64,000 nt of DNA from Blastomyces gilchristii SLH14081 (GCF_000003855.2 NW_003101674.1:1921042-1985041); one strand, 5' to 3'. Counted from the stretch's first letter, positions 9,500 to 23,100 are shown. Numbers and translations are program-made. The notes: generated by a model from the sequence alone, not told the origin.

Positions 9500-12400
9500 C
9501 TGTCTATTGTAACTGAAAGAACTAGAAACTTATATACTTCAATTTCTATGAACTTTACTATAGATTCTCAGAAGCAGTCATCTGAATCATGAATAATCTC
9601 TATAAAAGAAGTCTTAGAGAACTTATTAATTACTTATAAGATATTATTTTTTATATCTGTGACAGAGAAACTCTCTGAACTGATGAATAAATTAATCTTA
9701 GTAAAGAATATTCTTGAGCATCTTCTACAGAATTAAGTTATTTTTTATAAGAAATACTTACTATCTATAAACACTCTTAAACTGAGTTTCTAGACATAAT
9801 CTTCAGAAATACTTATAAACTGAAAAGAGACTTTCTTAAGCTGTAACTACTTAAGATTATTTATTAAATTATAATTTTATAAAAGCTTTTATAAGTTTGT
9901 ATTTGAAATTAACTTATAAGTCTGACTATATAATATAAAAGATAAAGAAGCTGTTATCTATATAATAACAGATCTCTACTACACTGAAGTCAAGAACTGA
10001 CTAAATTATTTAAAGAATAATTATAAGAGATCTTACTAATCTATTCTTAAGATCTATTTAGAGAATAAATTAAGAAACTTTATAAGCTGAATAGAGAATA
10101 TCTGAACTGTAATTATTAATATTAGAAAAAGAGATAAGAAATCTGATAAAGACTACTCACAGTATTTTATAAAATTATAATATAAATTAAGATCTGTGAA
10201 AACAGAGCTCTGAAATAAGATCTAGATAATAATATTTATAAAGAGACTAAATAAAAATATATAGAATAAGCTTATTAAGTAAGACTCTAAGTTCTTAACT
10301 CTGAAGAAACTGATAACTTTTATTTACTACTTATAGATCACTGTGAGAGTTATAAATCTATAGAGAGTGAATTATTAATTAGCTCTGTAAGAGCTAGAAT
10401 AACAGAGAACAGATTTATCAGAGAAAGATAATAAAAAATAGAGAGATTTATATTTAACTATTAAGTAGAGAGAAAGAGCTTTATAAGCTCTTATAAATAG
10501 AGTATATAATAAAGAGATTAAGAAAAAGAGTTTTTATTTTATCTGTTCTAAATCAGAATATCTTTATACAAACTGTTTAAATAAATTAAAATAGAAATTT
10601 AAGAAGTTATGAACAGAGTCAGTAACAGTCTTCTTAAGAATCTTGAAGTTAATATCTGAATCTGTTACTTCTTCAATAAAAATACTTACTTATAAGAAGA
10701 GACTGTATTACAGTACTACTGCTCTATAAGTATAAAAACTATTAATAAACTTAGAATCTCAGATCACTGTAGTATCTCTAAAACTCACAGAGTAAATAAG
10801 CTAAGTGATGAAAACTGAGAATCTGCTCTTATAATAAGCAGAATATAAGAACTCAGATCTGAGAGCTGAGAGACTTATAAGAGTTATTTTTGAATTATAA
10901 GATCTCTTTAGAATCTGAAGAAGATTTATAAAAACTATAATTATTATAGATATTACAGATAATATATACTTAAGACTTATATAACTTTAAAGACATAATT
11001 CACACATAGCTGTCTATGAGTCAGGTTTATACTTTCAATCAGTGTTAATAAACTTACTTACAGAGATAGAATCAGTTAATATTACAGAGTTAATTAAAGA
11101 AGATAAACTTATTTATATAATAACTCTATAAATATCTGAGAACTTTACAGTTATAAAAACTGAGCTTCAGATACTGAAGAAATACTGAGATCTTACAGAG
11201 ATATTTAACTCAGTAAAAATAGCTAAGCTTTCTTCTTACTATAAGAAGAATCTGATATTAGATTTAATAGAAGAGTAGAAACTCTTTTAAGAATTAATCT
11301 ATAAGCTCTTTTATTATAAGACAGAGATCTTACAAACCTATGTAAAGAAGAATCTGAAGAATAACTTTATTTAATCTTCACAGATCTCTGTGAAAGTCTC
11401 TGTAATATTTATAAAGAAGAAGAATGAAGATCTCAGATTATATATAGACTATTATAATCTGAACTCTAAGATAATAAAGAGTTACTATTCTCTATTTCTG
11501 ATTGAGAATGTAATCAACTGTCTCATGAGAGCTGTTATATTTATATAACTAAATATAATCAATGTATATACATAGCTGTGAATATAATCTAAGAATGAAT
11601 AAAAGACTGTCTTTAGAACTACACTGAGATTATTTAAATATCTAGTAATGTCTTTTAATTTAATTAATATCTCTGTGATATTTCAGTCTTTTATTAATAA
11701 AATACTTTATATATATTTAAATATCTTTATAATAATATATCTGAATGATGTGATAATGTACTTTATAAAGAAGAAAGAATACACTGAGTATATACAAAGT
11801 ATATTGAAGACTCTAAATGAGACAGAACTATATATTAAGCTTATAAAGTACAACTTTAGTATCTATCAGATTAATTTTCTAGAATATGTAATTATTACAG
11901 ATAATATTCATATGAAATCTTTATAAGTTAAGACTATTCTATTATAATCAGAATTAATTAGTATTCATGAGATTCAGATCTTTCTGAGCTTTGTGAATTT
12001 CTATAGATAATTTATCTTTACATTTATAATAATCTTCTTAACTCTTATAGATATGCTGAAGAGTGAAAATAAGAAGAAGTCATTCTATAAATAGAGAATG
12101 AAAAGATTATTAAGAAGAGAGAGCTGTGAGAACTTTCTTATCTCAGAAGCTTACAGAGTCTTTATAAGATTAAAATAGATATTTATAAACACAGTAATAC
12201 TGTTTTACTTTAATCTCTTACTTTTAATCAGATTAAAGACAGATATCTTCTTCTTTATAATTTCAGAAATAGTCTTATAACTACAGTTAAATGAGAACTG
12301 AGTTTCAGTAATCTTTTTCTTACAGAAGATATAATCTGTAAAGATTAACTATAATATTCATAATTAAGAGTTTCTTATAATAGTGAAATTCTTCTATTAC

Positions 12401-14340
12401 TGATATCACTACTTTAAGAATCTTATAATAGTGATTACTGTTAGAACTGATTATAATAGCTTATAATAGTTTACTTTAATTAAGAAACTCTTACAGTGAT
12501 AGATTTACTAAGTTCAGAGACTGAGTAAGTTCTGATTCAAGATAGAGTATATTAAGAAAACTAAGAACTCAGCAGATAAACTCTCTTACAGATCAGACTA
12601 TATTAAAAAGACTAGAATAATAGATATAGAGAGACTAGAGAAGACAGAAAAGCTTTACAGAATGCTTAAACTGAGTATTATAAAGAGATTGACTGAAGAG
12701 TCTCTTAATTCTCTATAAGAGAAGAAGAGAGAGAGAGAGAAGAAGTCTGTATAACTACTCTCTATAACACTGAGAGTTAATACTTTAAGAATCTCTGTAA
12801 GAATTCTTGAAAAGAGTATCTATAATCTGAAGAATTTACAGACTTTGAGAAGTACTATAAAAGATCTAATATAAGAAAAAACAGAGTATAAGTCTTTGTA
12901 AAATCTTCTATTCAGATTATCTGAACTATAATTGAAAAATAAATATACTCAGTATATTCAGAAACTGCTTATAACAGAGATTAATTCTGTAGAAATAAAG
13001 AATTGAAGAGACTTAAATAATCTCTTATAAAGAGAGAGCTGAATTTATATATTTATAAATAAATTTCTATATATAAAACTTCTTAAAAGGTATTATGACT
13101 CTTCTCTAGTGAGTCATTTTATAAATACTAGAACTTATAAGTTACTTATAAAAAAATACTTCTGACTGAAGATATGAGAATTTATAAAGAAGATAGTGAA
13201 TTCTTGTACTATTTATTAGAGTTCATAGATACTACAGTTCAGATTATATAAAGAACTTACTTCTCTACTTATTTTATAGAAATCTTGAAAATAGCTAGAA
13301 ATAAATATTCTTATAAGTCTCTCTGAAAGTAAGAATATATATAATACCTGCTTTAACAGTGTACTGATAATAGTAAATTACTTTATTAAGATATCACACT
13401 TTATATTCATCTGTGAGAACTTAAAGTCAAAGAATTTAACTTATATCTTTATTCATAATATAATCTGATTGTATGAATTATCTGTGAATATTATCTCAGA
13501 TAGAGAATCAATCTTTATAAAAGAGTTCTGATTTAATCTGATAACTATACTGAAGATCTTATAAGATATAAGCACAGCTTTTCATCAACAGATAGATGAT
13601 TAGATAGAATATCTGATAAGTATATTGAAACAGTATCTGCAGTACTTTGTCAATTATAATTAGAATAACTGAATACATTGATTATTACTTATGAAGTTTG
13701 TATATAATAACTTAAAGCATGTTAGTATAGATAAAACTCTCTTTAAGATACTTACTGAGACTTATCTGTGAATAATCTTAATAAATCTGTGAGAGTATAC
13801 TATAGAGTGTGATAATATCTGTGAACAGACTGAGAGAATTCAGAATATTCACAAGAAAGTCTGTGAATTCTTGAGAAAGACTTAAGAGTATTAGAAGAGA
13901 TACTATGACTTTAAGTATATTATAAAGAGTTTTAAGAAAAATGATAAAGTCTGACTAAGTCTAGAAAATATCATTATACAGAAATCTAATAAGAAGCTGA
14001 ATCTCTTATAGACAGAATCTTATAAGATTATGAAGAAAGTTAGCTCACAGTTCTATAGATTAAAACTGTTATCTGAGTTACAGATATATAATATTTTTCA
14101 TATCTCTTTACTCTATAAATATAAGAAATTCTGAGAAGAGAACTCTGTGACTTATCACTCTATTTATAAAATACTAGAGAGTGAAAGAGAATATCAGATT
14201 AAAGAGATTATTAACTTAGAGAAGTAAGATTATAAGCTCTGATTCAAGATTCAGTGATAAAAGTACTCTGATAAGATAAATAAGTTCACTTGAGAATTAT
14301 CAGAGTAGATAAGATATCTGCAGAAGCTGAGACATGACTT
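9500..14340 (+). pseudogene. Gypsy-1 gag-pol remains (zinc knuckle, RT, RNase H, integrase, chromodomain)
   Basis: The gag knuckle near 10,540-10,590 reads FYFIC SKSEYLYTNC, where the family has CxxC..GH...C. The first Cys is Tyr, and Gly-His is Glu-Tyr, all explicable by G-to-A or C-to-T. The best open stretch (11,648-11,926) is the RT core: MSFNLINISVIFQSFINK, then IIIYLNDVIMYF, where the catalytic YLDD is YLND, then INFLEYVIITDNI. Integrase is recognised from FHQQIDD*IEY (family HPQTDGQxER) near 13,580, and from YRLKLLSELQIYNIFHISLL near 14,060. The chromodomain follows as YQIKEIINLE ... DYKL ... WELSE. There is no functional frame. Confidence 0.75.
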
Positions 14341-16218
14341 CTATACTATGAATTCTGATAAGTCAGAATAATACAGTCTTCACTAAGAATCTGATTATAA
14401 TAAAGATATTAACACTGTCATTTATAAACTCTAGTTTATAAGATGATGAGTTTCTACTAAGATGAACAGTTCATAGTGTATATAAAGAGAAGAAGAAATC
14501 ATATTCTTATTAAAGTTAAAAAATAAGAAAACAGAAACAGAGTTATAAACACAATTTAGAGATTAATAAAGAAAAAATAAAGAAAATTCATACTCATATT
14601 CTCAACACTTATGATACTTAATTCTCTTATAACTATTAATTTTCTTCTTTAAAGAAGCAGAGAGTATCATATCTGTGATACAGATAATTATTACATTTGA
14701 TGTAAAGATTATCAGAAATGCACAGACTTCAGAGAAGCTGAACAGCAGAGTATATATAGTTGTAGTAGAATCTTGAGAACTGGCTATCTATATATGTGAT
14801 CAGATATCTCTTATAAAGCTATATTTACTTTCTCAGTTATACTGAAGTATTTAGCTTGAAAACAATTAAGATATGAAGAGAGAGCTTATCTATTCAGATT
14901 AACTCTTATCACAAATTCATAATATTTATATTGTCTTAATTATCTGGATTTTACAGGTATCTGAGAATTCATCTCTTATTAACTATGAAATTGTGAAAAT
15001 GTGCTGCAGTGTGAGAACTGTTAATAGAGAACTTAGACATATTTACATATATCTGATCAGAGATTGTGTGAGTAGAGAGAGAGTAATTATAGGTCTGTAA
15101 GACTGCAGAAGACACTGATAATATCAGAAGCTTTACAAGAACTGTCAGCTAGAGTCTGTAAGAAATTACTTATGAAGAGACTTACAGTAAAGAACAGAAC
15201 TGCACTGCTTAAAGTCAGAGACTGATCTGAGAAAGATATGAAATTAACTGCTAATCTGAAGATCAGATGCAGTGACAGAGCTGAGAGAAATGAAGATACT
15301 GTTGTAAGTGATGATACTTCTGCTTCATCAGCTGATAAAAAGTAATTAGAGAAGTTGTGAAGACATTTATAAGAAGCTCAGCAGTGATCAGACATTATTT
15401 ACAAAGATATTAAAATTAAAAAAATTTTTATTCTTGAAAAATTCTTGAATCAATATATAAATATTGTCAGAAATACTCTCTCTCTATCATCTGAGTGAAA
15501 ACACTTCACAGATAAATGAGAATACTCATAGTTTATAAGAATAAGAGCTGTTATAGAAAAAGAGAAAAGAAGATGAGATTCTGCAGACAGATCTGAGATA
15601 TTTATACTACTTTAAAGAGATTTACTTACACTGTAAATAATTCTGCAGAACAGTCAGATCACTCTAATAAATAAAGAATAATTATGAATTACACATCTGA
15701 ATCTTTCTATATGACTATAAAGAGTGATTATAGACTGTGAATATCTTGATTCTACAATTCTACAGAGTTGATGAAAGAATGAAAAATTCCTCACAATTCT
15801 ACAGTGTCAAAGAACAATAATTTGTAAGAATAAGTGAAAGATTAACTTATAAATACTTCTCTTTGATAAGAGTAATCTCACAGAGTGTGATTCATCTGTG
15901 AGATGAATCTGTGTAATGATTACACAAGAATCTTATGAAAATAATTGAGAGTTAATCAGAATTCTTCTGTATGAAAGATATGATATGAATCTGTGTAATA
16001 GTCAGAGAAGAATCTGTAGATTATAAAGAATCTTATAGAATAAAAAACTAAGTAACAGACTCTTTTTTCTTTACAGTAATAAGAAATTTTTTCTTACTAA
16101 GGTTTTTTTTTATATAAATATAAAGAATTTTTAGTGAGTATCACTGCAGTGCTGAGCTGATTCTATGAAGTCACTCAGTGAAAGACTTCATGAATAAAGT
16201 CTTAGAGAGAGAGAAATA
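14340..16218 (+). other. Post-pol region of Gypsy-1 with a long W-to-stop-interrupted frame
   Basis: One plus-strand frame (about 14,650-15,500) reads as protein-like sequence for about 280 codons if stops are taken as mutated W or Q codons; most of the stops are TGA. It has a Cys-containing start (CKDYQKC), a CENC block near 15,010, and a basic C-terminal half (for example ARVCKKLLMKRLTVKNR). I do not recognise the protein. It follows the chromodomain and precedes the 3' LTR, the place where some LTR elements carry an additional ORF. The remainder, to 16,218, is AT-rich with no domain. Confidence 0.4.
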
Positions 16219-16476
16219 TATAAGAAATCCTGCTTCTCATGCATTCTTTATCTCTATTTCTATCTCTTATATAATCAATAGAGTTAGCAGCTCTTGACTA
16301 CACACAACTATATAGACTGAAGTTCAGAAATACTATTTACAACTCAGCTTGAATACTATTATACATTTAATCTCTACATTTTATCTTTCTACTGCAAATA
16401 CTTCTAGTAGTTAACAGTACCTATCACACCAAGCTGCAAACACCTGAATAATCGCCTGCGAGCACTTATTCTTACA
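16219..16476 (+). repeat. 3' LTR of Gypsy-1
   Basis: It is 258 bases, the same length as its partner. Differences from the 5' LTR are almost all C/T or G/A. Here the inner start is converted (CCCGC to CCTGC, TACCCCTA to TATCTCTA), while the outer end keeps CACACCAAGC and CGCCTGCGAGC. Confidence 0.9.
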
Positions 16477-16481
16477 TATAG

Positions 16482-16691
16482 ATCTTGTCAATATTGTATT
16501 CATCTAATTGAAAACCTCTTGTATGTCAGATAATGAATATAATAATAATTTATAACTGTAATTGACACTGATTATTAATAACTCTGCAGAGTGTGTATTA
16601 TAATAATAATAATAATAATAATCTCATCATCACAATAATAATAATATTATTATTATTAAATGAATTTGAATGTTAAAGATGAGATTGCAGC
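16482..16691. repeat. AT-rich spacer with AAT/ATT simple repeats
   Basis: This probable continuation of the host element interrupted by Gypsy-1 contains (AAT)n and (ATT)n runs at about 16,598-16,665 that can pair with each other. No coding signal is visible. Confidence 0.5.
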
Positions 16692-16693
16692 TA

Positions 16694-17195
16694 GACTGAC
16701 CGTGTGACCGTGTCTGAGACCAGAATCAGATTTTTTGATAGTCTTATTATCAATTTGACTGATCTCATTACACGGTTTTAACATTAGATAGTAGTCTCAT
16801 ACTATCTCAGTGAGACTTACTGTCTACTCTTGTCACATTTTTCAAATGAGATCATGATTTTCACTTCTCAATTTAAATTATTTTTATTACTTTAAATGAC
16901 TTTAAATCTCATTTGAGTATTATCAAAAAGTGTTACTTTTTAAAAAATTAAAAATAGTTCAAAAAAAACCTTAAAATGTCCAAAAATAGTAACTTTATGC
17001 CAAGAATGAGACTAAATGAGACTAAATGAGATCACTTTCTCATTTTTTTCAAGTCATGGTTCCATTTTAAGATCTGATATATAGTCACTTTGCATGTTTT
17101 TTTGATAGCTAGTCCCAGCGGGATTCATGCCAAGAAATGTATGGAATCAGATCAAATGAAATCAAATGTGAAATTCATAATCTCAGCGGCCAGTC
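16694..17195 (+). mobile_element. Tc1/mariner-style MITE, copy 1
   Basis: This 502-base element is flanked by TA on both sides (16,692-16,693 and 17,196-17,197). Its ends are imperfect inverted repeats, GACTGACCG at the left and CGGCCAGTC at the right. A 501-base copy lies inverted at 28,965-29,465 and matches along its whole length. No transposase frame is present; a 65-codon open frame at 17,090-17,287 runs off the element and is fortuitous. TA duplication and short TIRs fit a non-autonomous Tc1/mariner relative. CG and CC persist at the ends, so it has largely escaped the mutation that hit its surroundings. Confidence 0.8.
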
Positions 17196-17319
17196 TAATT
17201 GCAGTAGCTGCAGCTGTTATTATCATCATCATCACTGTTATTATTGCTTATACAGTTATTTTGAACTTTAATAATAATAAAAAGTGAGGTCTTTCATATT
17301 GATATCAGCTACTCATTTT

Positions 17320-17734
17320 ATATATCTGTTTTAATTTCAATCTTGAAAATATACCTGATAAGTGAATAGTATTCAAATTTCAGTTTATTAAGAATGAGAT
17401 TTATCAAATCATATTCTATATATGACTTGATCAGATTGAATGAAAATATCACTATAATTTATCTGATGAACTGGCATTTTATATTCTTCTTGATTATTTA
17501 ATATTTCTTAATTAATATGAGAATGTCACAGATCTTTTTAAACAGTCAACAAGCTTTGTAAATAGTGTCTTTTTAAATGTAGTTATTCATCTTAGAGATT
17601 AATTCAAGAATTTTCTTCACTGAGATTCAACTCATCTTACTGTGTTAAAATTACAGCAATATTGTCAGTATATTAATGCTTACGAAGATGAAGATTTAAT
17701 ATAAAATTATATTGATAAAACTCTGCAGCAGATC
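17320..17734 (+). pseudogene. PIF/Harbinger-type transposase, 5' part (split by Gypsy-2)
   Basis: In the plus frame the sequence reads FQFIKNEIYQII, then LSDELAFYILLDYLIF, FKQSTSFVNSVFLNVV, TVLKLQQYCQYINAYED and NYIDKTLQQIC. This follows the N-terminal and first catalytic block of fungal Harbinger-like DDE transposases (PF13359 style: EALCILLxRLxYP ... GRSxSxxSxVFNxVV ... FIDGTxRxICRP). The FIDGT glycine has become Lys and several W codons are stops. The frame is cut at 17,734 by the Gypsy-2 LTR and continues at 25,550. Confidence 0.65.
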
Positions 17735-18269
17735 TGTAATGTGGCGGAACTGAAGCAGTGGCTAGTCAGCAGTGTCATGTAGAGATAGTTGTTTGAAAAG
17801 CTGTATAAGTGAGCTTGACTATCTTGCTTGAATAGCGAGCTTGTAGGCTACAGAGTTATTGTGAGAATATCACAGATGTGATACTTAGTATACTAAGAAA
17901 ATTGTATGAGACATGCAGTAACTCTTGTATATATTTCAGTAGAAGAAAAAACAAATCACTGACTTCTTTGATAAGAAGTCAGCATCTAGCTATTCTATAT
18001 AGACAATGAGCAGATACTCTTCTCTTATTTCATAAGTGAGAATAGCTGGAGTAATATCTCAGCAGTGTCTCACTGTTAAGAAAAAAGTAATCTACTGATC
18101 TTGTATAGAAGTGAGATTCTTATATTCATTAATCAGATCTTTCTATAATATATCTGAATAATGTTATAGAGTGATTGAAAACTGGTTCAGATAGAATGAA
18201 ATTATCTGTATAAAAGTAATAAGCTATGTGAAATTGCAGCAGAGTCTTGATATAATCAGAGATGTAATA
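17735..18269 (-). repeat. 3' LTR of Gypsy-2
   Basis: It is 535 bases. Its outer edge keeps TGTAATGTGGCGGAACTG, where the inner edge of the partner reads TGTAATATAACAGAACTG. All visible differences are transitions. Confidence 0.9.
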
Positions 18270-20100
18270 ATACTCTTCTCTTTAAGAGCATAGTTCTGAT
18301 GCTCTTAAGATTACTGAATTAGAAATTATCTTTATTGTATAGCAATAATTGTCAACTGATTGATAGTGTATATACTATATAAAGAAATAGATGAGTTTTT
18401 CTGCTAACTGTATAAATCTTTCTTTTCTCATCTTTATTCAAACTGAACACATGATAAGTGAGTTCCTTATATATTGATTTGAAATGTGAAAAATATAGTT
18501 AATAAGTGATTTACAGATCTCTTATTATATTCTATTCTATATATAAAATTCTCTGCAAAAGTGATATATTTTAGAGACAAAGCTAACAGTAGTAATAGAA
18601 TTTTTTAAAAAGATTTCTCTCTCTCTGTGATATATTTTTCTCTTTCTCTCTCATTTGTAATAGTGAGTGTATGAGAGCATCATTCTTGAGAGATAATAAG
18701 AGACTTATTCTGATATTTTCTAGTGAGTAACAAATGTCCTCATGATGCAGCCATGGCCTTCATGACTATCAAGAAAGCCAGGTTGAAGACAGAGACAGTG
18801 GTGTCACTGAGTCACAGAAGCACTGCTTTCATTATCATATCTTCTTCTTCTTCTTCTTCTACTTCTCTTACAGCTGTGATGATAGTTGTTATACTCTGCA
18901 GTGAGGTGTTGTTCCTTCTGTCAGTTAGTTTGTCTGTGTTCAGTTCTTTCTCTGCTTCTCTCATCATCATTACAATGCTATCTCTTCTCTCAGTCAACAC
19001 AGTAATGTATAACTCTATGTGATCATTTGAAGAGAAACTCAGAGAGAGCTTGATTTCAGAGACAGTGACTCTGAGAAGCTCAATTCATAGTTTCTCTCTC
19101 ACAGTATATCTGAGTTCTGCTCAGAATACTGCTGAGTTGAGTCTGCAGAATCTCACAGTTTCTTTGTCTTCTCTCTGTAAGAAGGCTCTGATACAGTCTC
19201 TGACTGATACTGCTACTTGTCTGCACTGCACTAAGCAGCTGAAGAAGAGAGAGATTTTATATATCTATCTCTTCTTTCACTTCTGTTATTTTTATTATAT
19301 CTGTAATAATAACTTCTGTCTCTCTGTAAGTATTATCTTATAGTAAGACATTATATCAGCTCTGATAAGAAGCTCAGATACTCAAGCAGTACAGAGTAAG
19401 AATCTCAGAGTTTTAAGTATTAATAGATTCTATCAAGACTGAGAAGATCTCTCTTACTCATCTGTAAAAGAAGATGAAAGTGTGAATCTCTGAGATGAAA
19501 AAACATCTTAGAATAACTGATCTTAAGAAGAGATTAGCTGATGCTGCTGTTGAAAGTACTGTGAAAATTAATCACTGATTGAAGAGAATCTTACTTCAGT
19601 TGAAGCAGATAACTGAGATACTTTATAAGTTAATAAGTTAATACTTTCAGTATCTCTTATACTCTTCTGCAGTATACTTCTCTGCAGTGTTATAGTACTA
19701 ACTTCTCAGCAGATAAAGATACTGATACTAGAGACTTTAACAGTGAAGAATGAGTTTGATAAGAGTGTGATTATTAATGAGTAGACTCTGATTCTTCTTT
19801 TTACTTTTTCAGTGAGCTGTGACTCTATTAGAATAGCAGCAGTCTGTAGATCAATAATATTAATCTTTATTAGTTTTAAATATTTCTTTCTTTTCTTATT
19901 AACTGCTTCAGGAATTTTATACTTGTGTAGTCTCATTAAACTTCTAAAAAATTCTTTGAGAGAAAATAGAAGAAGAGTGCTACAGAGCTCATAAGATATC
20001 AGCTCATTATTATAAGATTATCTCTAAAAAAAATTCTTTAAAAAAAATGAGAAGTCTTAAGCAGCATTTCTTATTTAATATCTCTGATATATAACAGAGT
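18270..20100 (+). other. Post-pol region of Gypsy-2 with an unusually open antisense frame
   Basis: On the strand opposite to gag-pol one frame is open from 18,723 to 19,343 apart from a single TGA at 19,020-19,022, giving about 200 codons. It is rich in Ser, Leu, Val and Ile, with a hydrophobic stretch (AVMIVVILCSEVLFLLSVSL). Near the end is a Cys-pair block (TCLHCTKQLKKRE). I do not recognise a family. The region is less AT-rich than pol and carries runs such as (CTT)n. Either it is an antisense accessory ORF or its base composition simply avoids stops. Confidence 0.4.
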
Positions 20101-23100
20101 AATCTCTACTAGTCATCTCATAGCTTACAATCTCTTTCTCAGTATTTTTCAAATACTTAAGCAGTTTTCATAAATTCTCTGATAATGAATAATCTTCTCA
20201 TTTTATAAGATATTGAAGCTTACTGTAATATATTCACTTATTCAATATTTTCTTCATAAGATATTCAGTATCATTCTTAATCTTAATATTATTCAGTCAG
20301 AGCAGCTCTGCTCTGAGATATTATTTATAGAGCTTTAAATAGAAAATGTGAAAAATAAAATGAATTGATTTCAATTCTGTGAGTAATTTCAACTTATATA
20401 TCTGCTTACTTATTACTCTTATTACTGAGAAAGATTCTAGTCATCACTCACTGAGCTTCTTATATAGTCTCATTATCTTGATATTCTTCACTGAAAGTAG
20501 CACTTGATTTTCTATCAAGAACTTCATTGAAAGATGTTTTTGATTATAGTATTTTATCTACTACTTCTGAGTATAGTGAATACTTTTCACTGCCTTCTTA
20601 TGAATTTTATTCAAAAGTTTCAATCTTGCTTTTACTTCTGATACTGAGAGATACTCTGTTCTCTGTATCTGTTTAATAATCTGACTGTCTATTTCTCTCT
20701 TTGAAATGTTGTTCATGATGTCACTGAGTAATAAAGAATTATATTTATAATAAGTATAGAAAGAAGATATCTTTAAGATTATATTCTTTACATTATTATA
20801 TATGAATTCAGTAGTTAGAAGATGTTTGAGTCAATTATTCTGATAATATAAATAGAAAACTTAAAGATGCTATTCTAGTGTCTGGTTCTGATATTCAGTC
20901 TGATCATCTGTCTGCAGATGAAATGCAGTACTGAGAAGATGTCTTATTATAAGATAATAGTAAAAAGCTGATCAGTATTTGCTGATGAAGAGAGATTCTT
21001 AATCTATTATTAATAATTTCAGAGCATTATAATCATGAATAATAATATCTAAAAATAGGTCAGTCAATTCAGAGGCTTTAATCTTTTTATAAGTAGAGAT
21101 ATATCTGATTATCTTTGTGAAGTAATCAATAATGATTAAAATTGAGTTATATTCTTTGACTCTTGTTAACTTTGACAGATCAACTATGAAATTCATTAAT
21201 AGATTCTATTATAAACTCTTTGAAACAGACAGTGATGTTAACTTACTGTATTACTTATATCACAGAATCTTTATTCTTTGATAGATATTATAAGTCTTAA
21301 CATACTCTTTAACATCTGCTCAGAGCTTGTCTCAAATATATTTATATTTTGAAAGCTTCTCAGTCTTCTCTAATCTGAAGTGTTCTGTATGAGAATTATT
21401 ATAATAAATTCTTAATAACTTCTGATACACTGCTCTACTATGAGAGATGAAGACTGAATTATTTAGCAGTAGAAGTTCACATTCTTCTAGTTATCAGTGA
21501 CTTGATTTCTTAGCAATATTATCTTACTCAGAGCCTGTCTCTTTCAAGTTTAAACTGAATTCTTTCTTCTTCAACTTCTGAATTTGAGCTGCAGTAGAGA
21601 TATCCCTCTTCTGTAACTTATTAATGAATTTTAAAAGTAGTCAGATTGAAAGATTGTAGACTGTTTTATTCTTTGTTAATTTAATGATTATAAGATATAA
21701 CATAAGAAGCTCATGATCTTCAGTATCAGTTTTCTGCAGAGATCTGAATTTTCTTTCATCTTCTATACTGAGTTATATAACTATCTTATCAGCACTGTTT
21801 CTGAGCTTCAGAGAATCTCAATTCTCTGCAGCCAGCTTCTTCTGCAGTGATAATAGAGATTCTTTTATAGAATTCTTCTCTGTATTAATGATATTATAAT
21901 CAGGTCATCTAGATAGTATATTAATGAGATTAAGCTGATCTGAATGATATCAGATATAGAAATCATACTCTGAAAGTTACTTCACTCATCTGGCTTAATA
22001 TTCTGTCAAGCTCTTTGTTATTAAGAAGTAATGCAGATTTGTATAATCAGTGAGAACTTGCACTGAGTACTTACTACTCTGAAGATAATATCACTAGATC
22101 TTAAAGAATTCAACAATTGTTAATATCTTCTGATCATGAGTATCATATCTTCTCTGTATAAGTGATAACTTCTTGAAGAAGAAGATCACTGATCTTTATT
22201 CACAGTGTCTTATAGACTCTGTGAAAAAGTCTTCTCTTATAGATAATTTATTATCTGTTTTCTCAGAAATAATTATTCTCTGATTCTTTCAATATTGAAA
22301 GATCTTCAGTGTCAACTGTGAAAAGATTTCACAGATCTCATTTCTGAATATATCAGTCTCACACTGACTGAGTAAGTTAAGATTAAAGTGATTCAGTATT
22401 GTGATATCTGTAAAAGCTTGTTTCAATTCTGCAAACACCTGTGCAGTGTCTTGAATAAGAGTAAATGATCTCATTTTTCTGTCTTTCACACTTCTCTTTA
22501 ACAGATCTGTAAGAGAGACAGTAATTTATGAATATGTATAAATAAATCATCTGTAGAAATTCACAAATTCTAGAAATATCTGCATCTTATAATATATTCA
22601 CAGCATCAGCCAGTTTTCAATGATGAAGACCTGGCTTCTGTTCATTGAAATGCTGTTCATCTTAATATTATAATCTAAGAAATCAATCTTCTGCATGTAG
22701 AATGAGTATTTTTCAGTGTTTATATAAAGTTGATACTGTCTCAAGTGACTCAACACTTCTCAAACATGAGTATCATGTTCTTTCTCTGATTTCAAGAAGA
22801 CTAGAATGTCATTCAGATATACTATACAGAAGATGTTGACAAGGCCTCACAGTGTCTCATTTATATAGGTCTGAAAGATGACTGAAGTGTTATAAAGATT
22901 AAAAGATAAAACAAGATATTCAAAATTACTGTACTTGATATGAAAAGCTGTTTTTCAAATATTATCTTTATTAATTCTGATTCTATGATAGATATTCTGT
23001 ATATTAATCTTTGAGAACATCTTTGCTTCAGATAATTAATTAATCATCTCATCAATTAATGATAATGAATAGTAATTCTTAACTGTCATCTTATTGAGAT

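Larger units (their letters stand above)
9219..16476 (+). mobile_element. Complete chromodomain Gypsy LTR retrotransposon (Gypsy-1), RIP-degraded
   Basis: Two 258-base LTRs (9,219-9,476 and 16,219-16,476) flank a 6.7-kb interior. The element is bounded by identical 5-bp direct repeats TATAG at 9,214-9,218 and 16,477-16,481. LTR ends are inverted (TGTAAGAA ... TTCTTACA). The interior reads in plus-strand order: gag with a damaged zinc knuckle near 10,540; RT around 11,400-11,930; RNase H around 12,190-12,470; integrase around 13,370-14,100; and a chromodomain near 14,190-14,330. About 1.9 kb without pol motifs precedes the 3' LTR. Stops are dense everywhere, many being TGA at W positions, so it is dead. 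It sits in what is probably a Copia LTR. Confidence 0.9.

Noticed and set aside
16590..16670. CRISPR-like short repeats
   Set aside because: They are AAT/ATT microsatellites without spacers.
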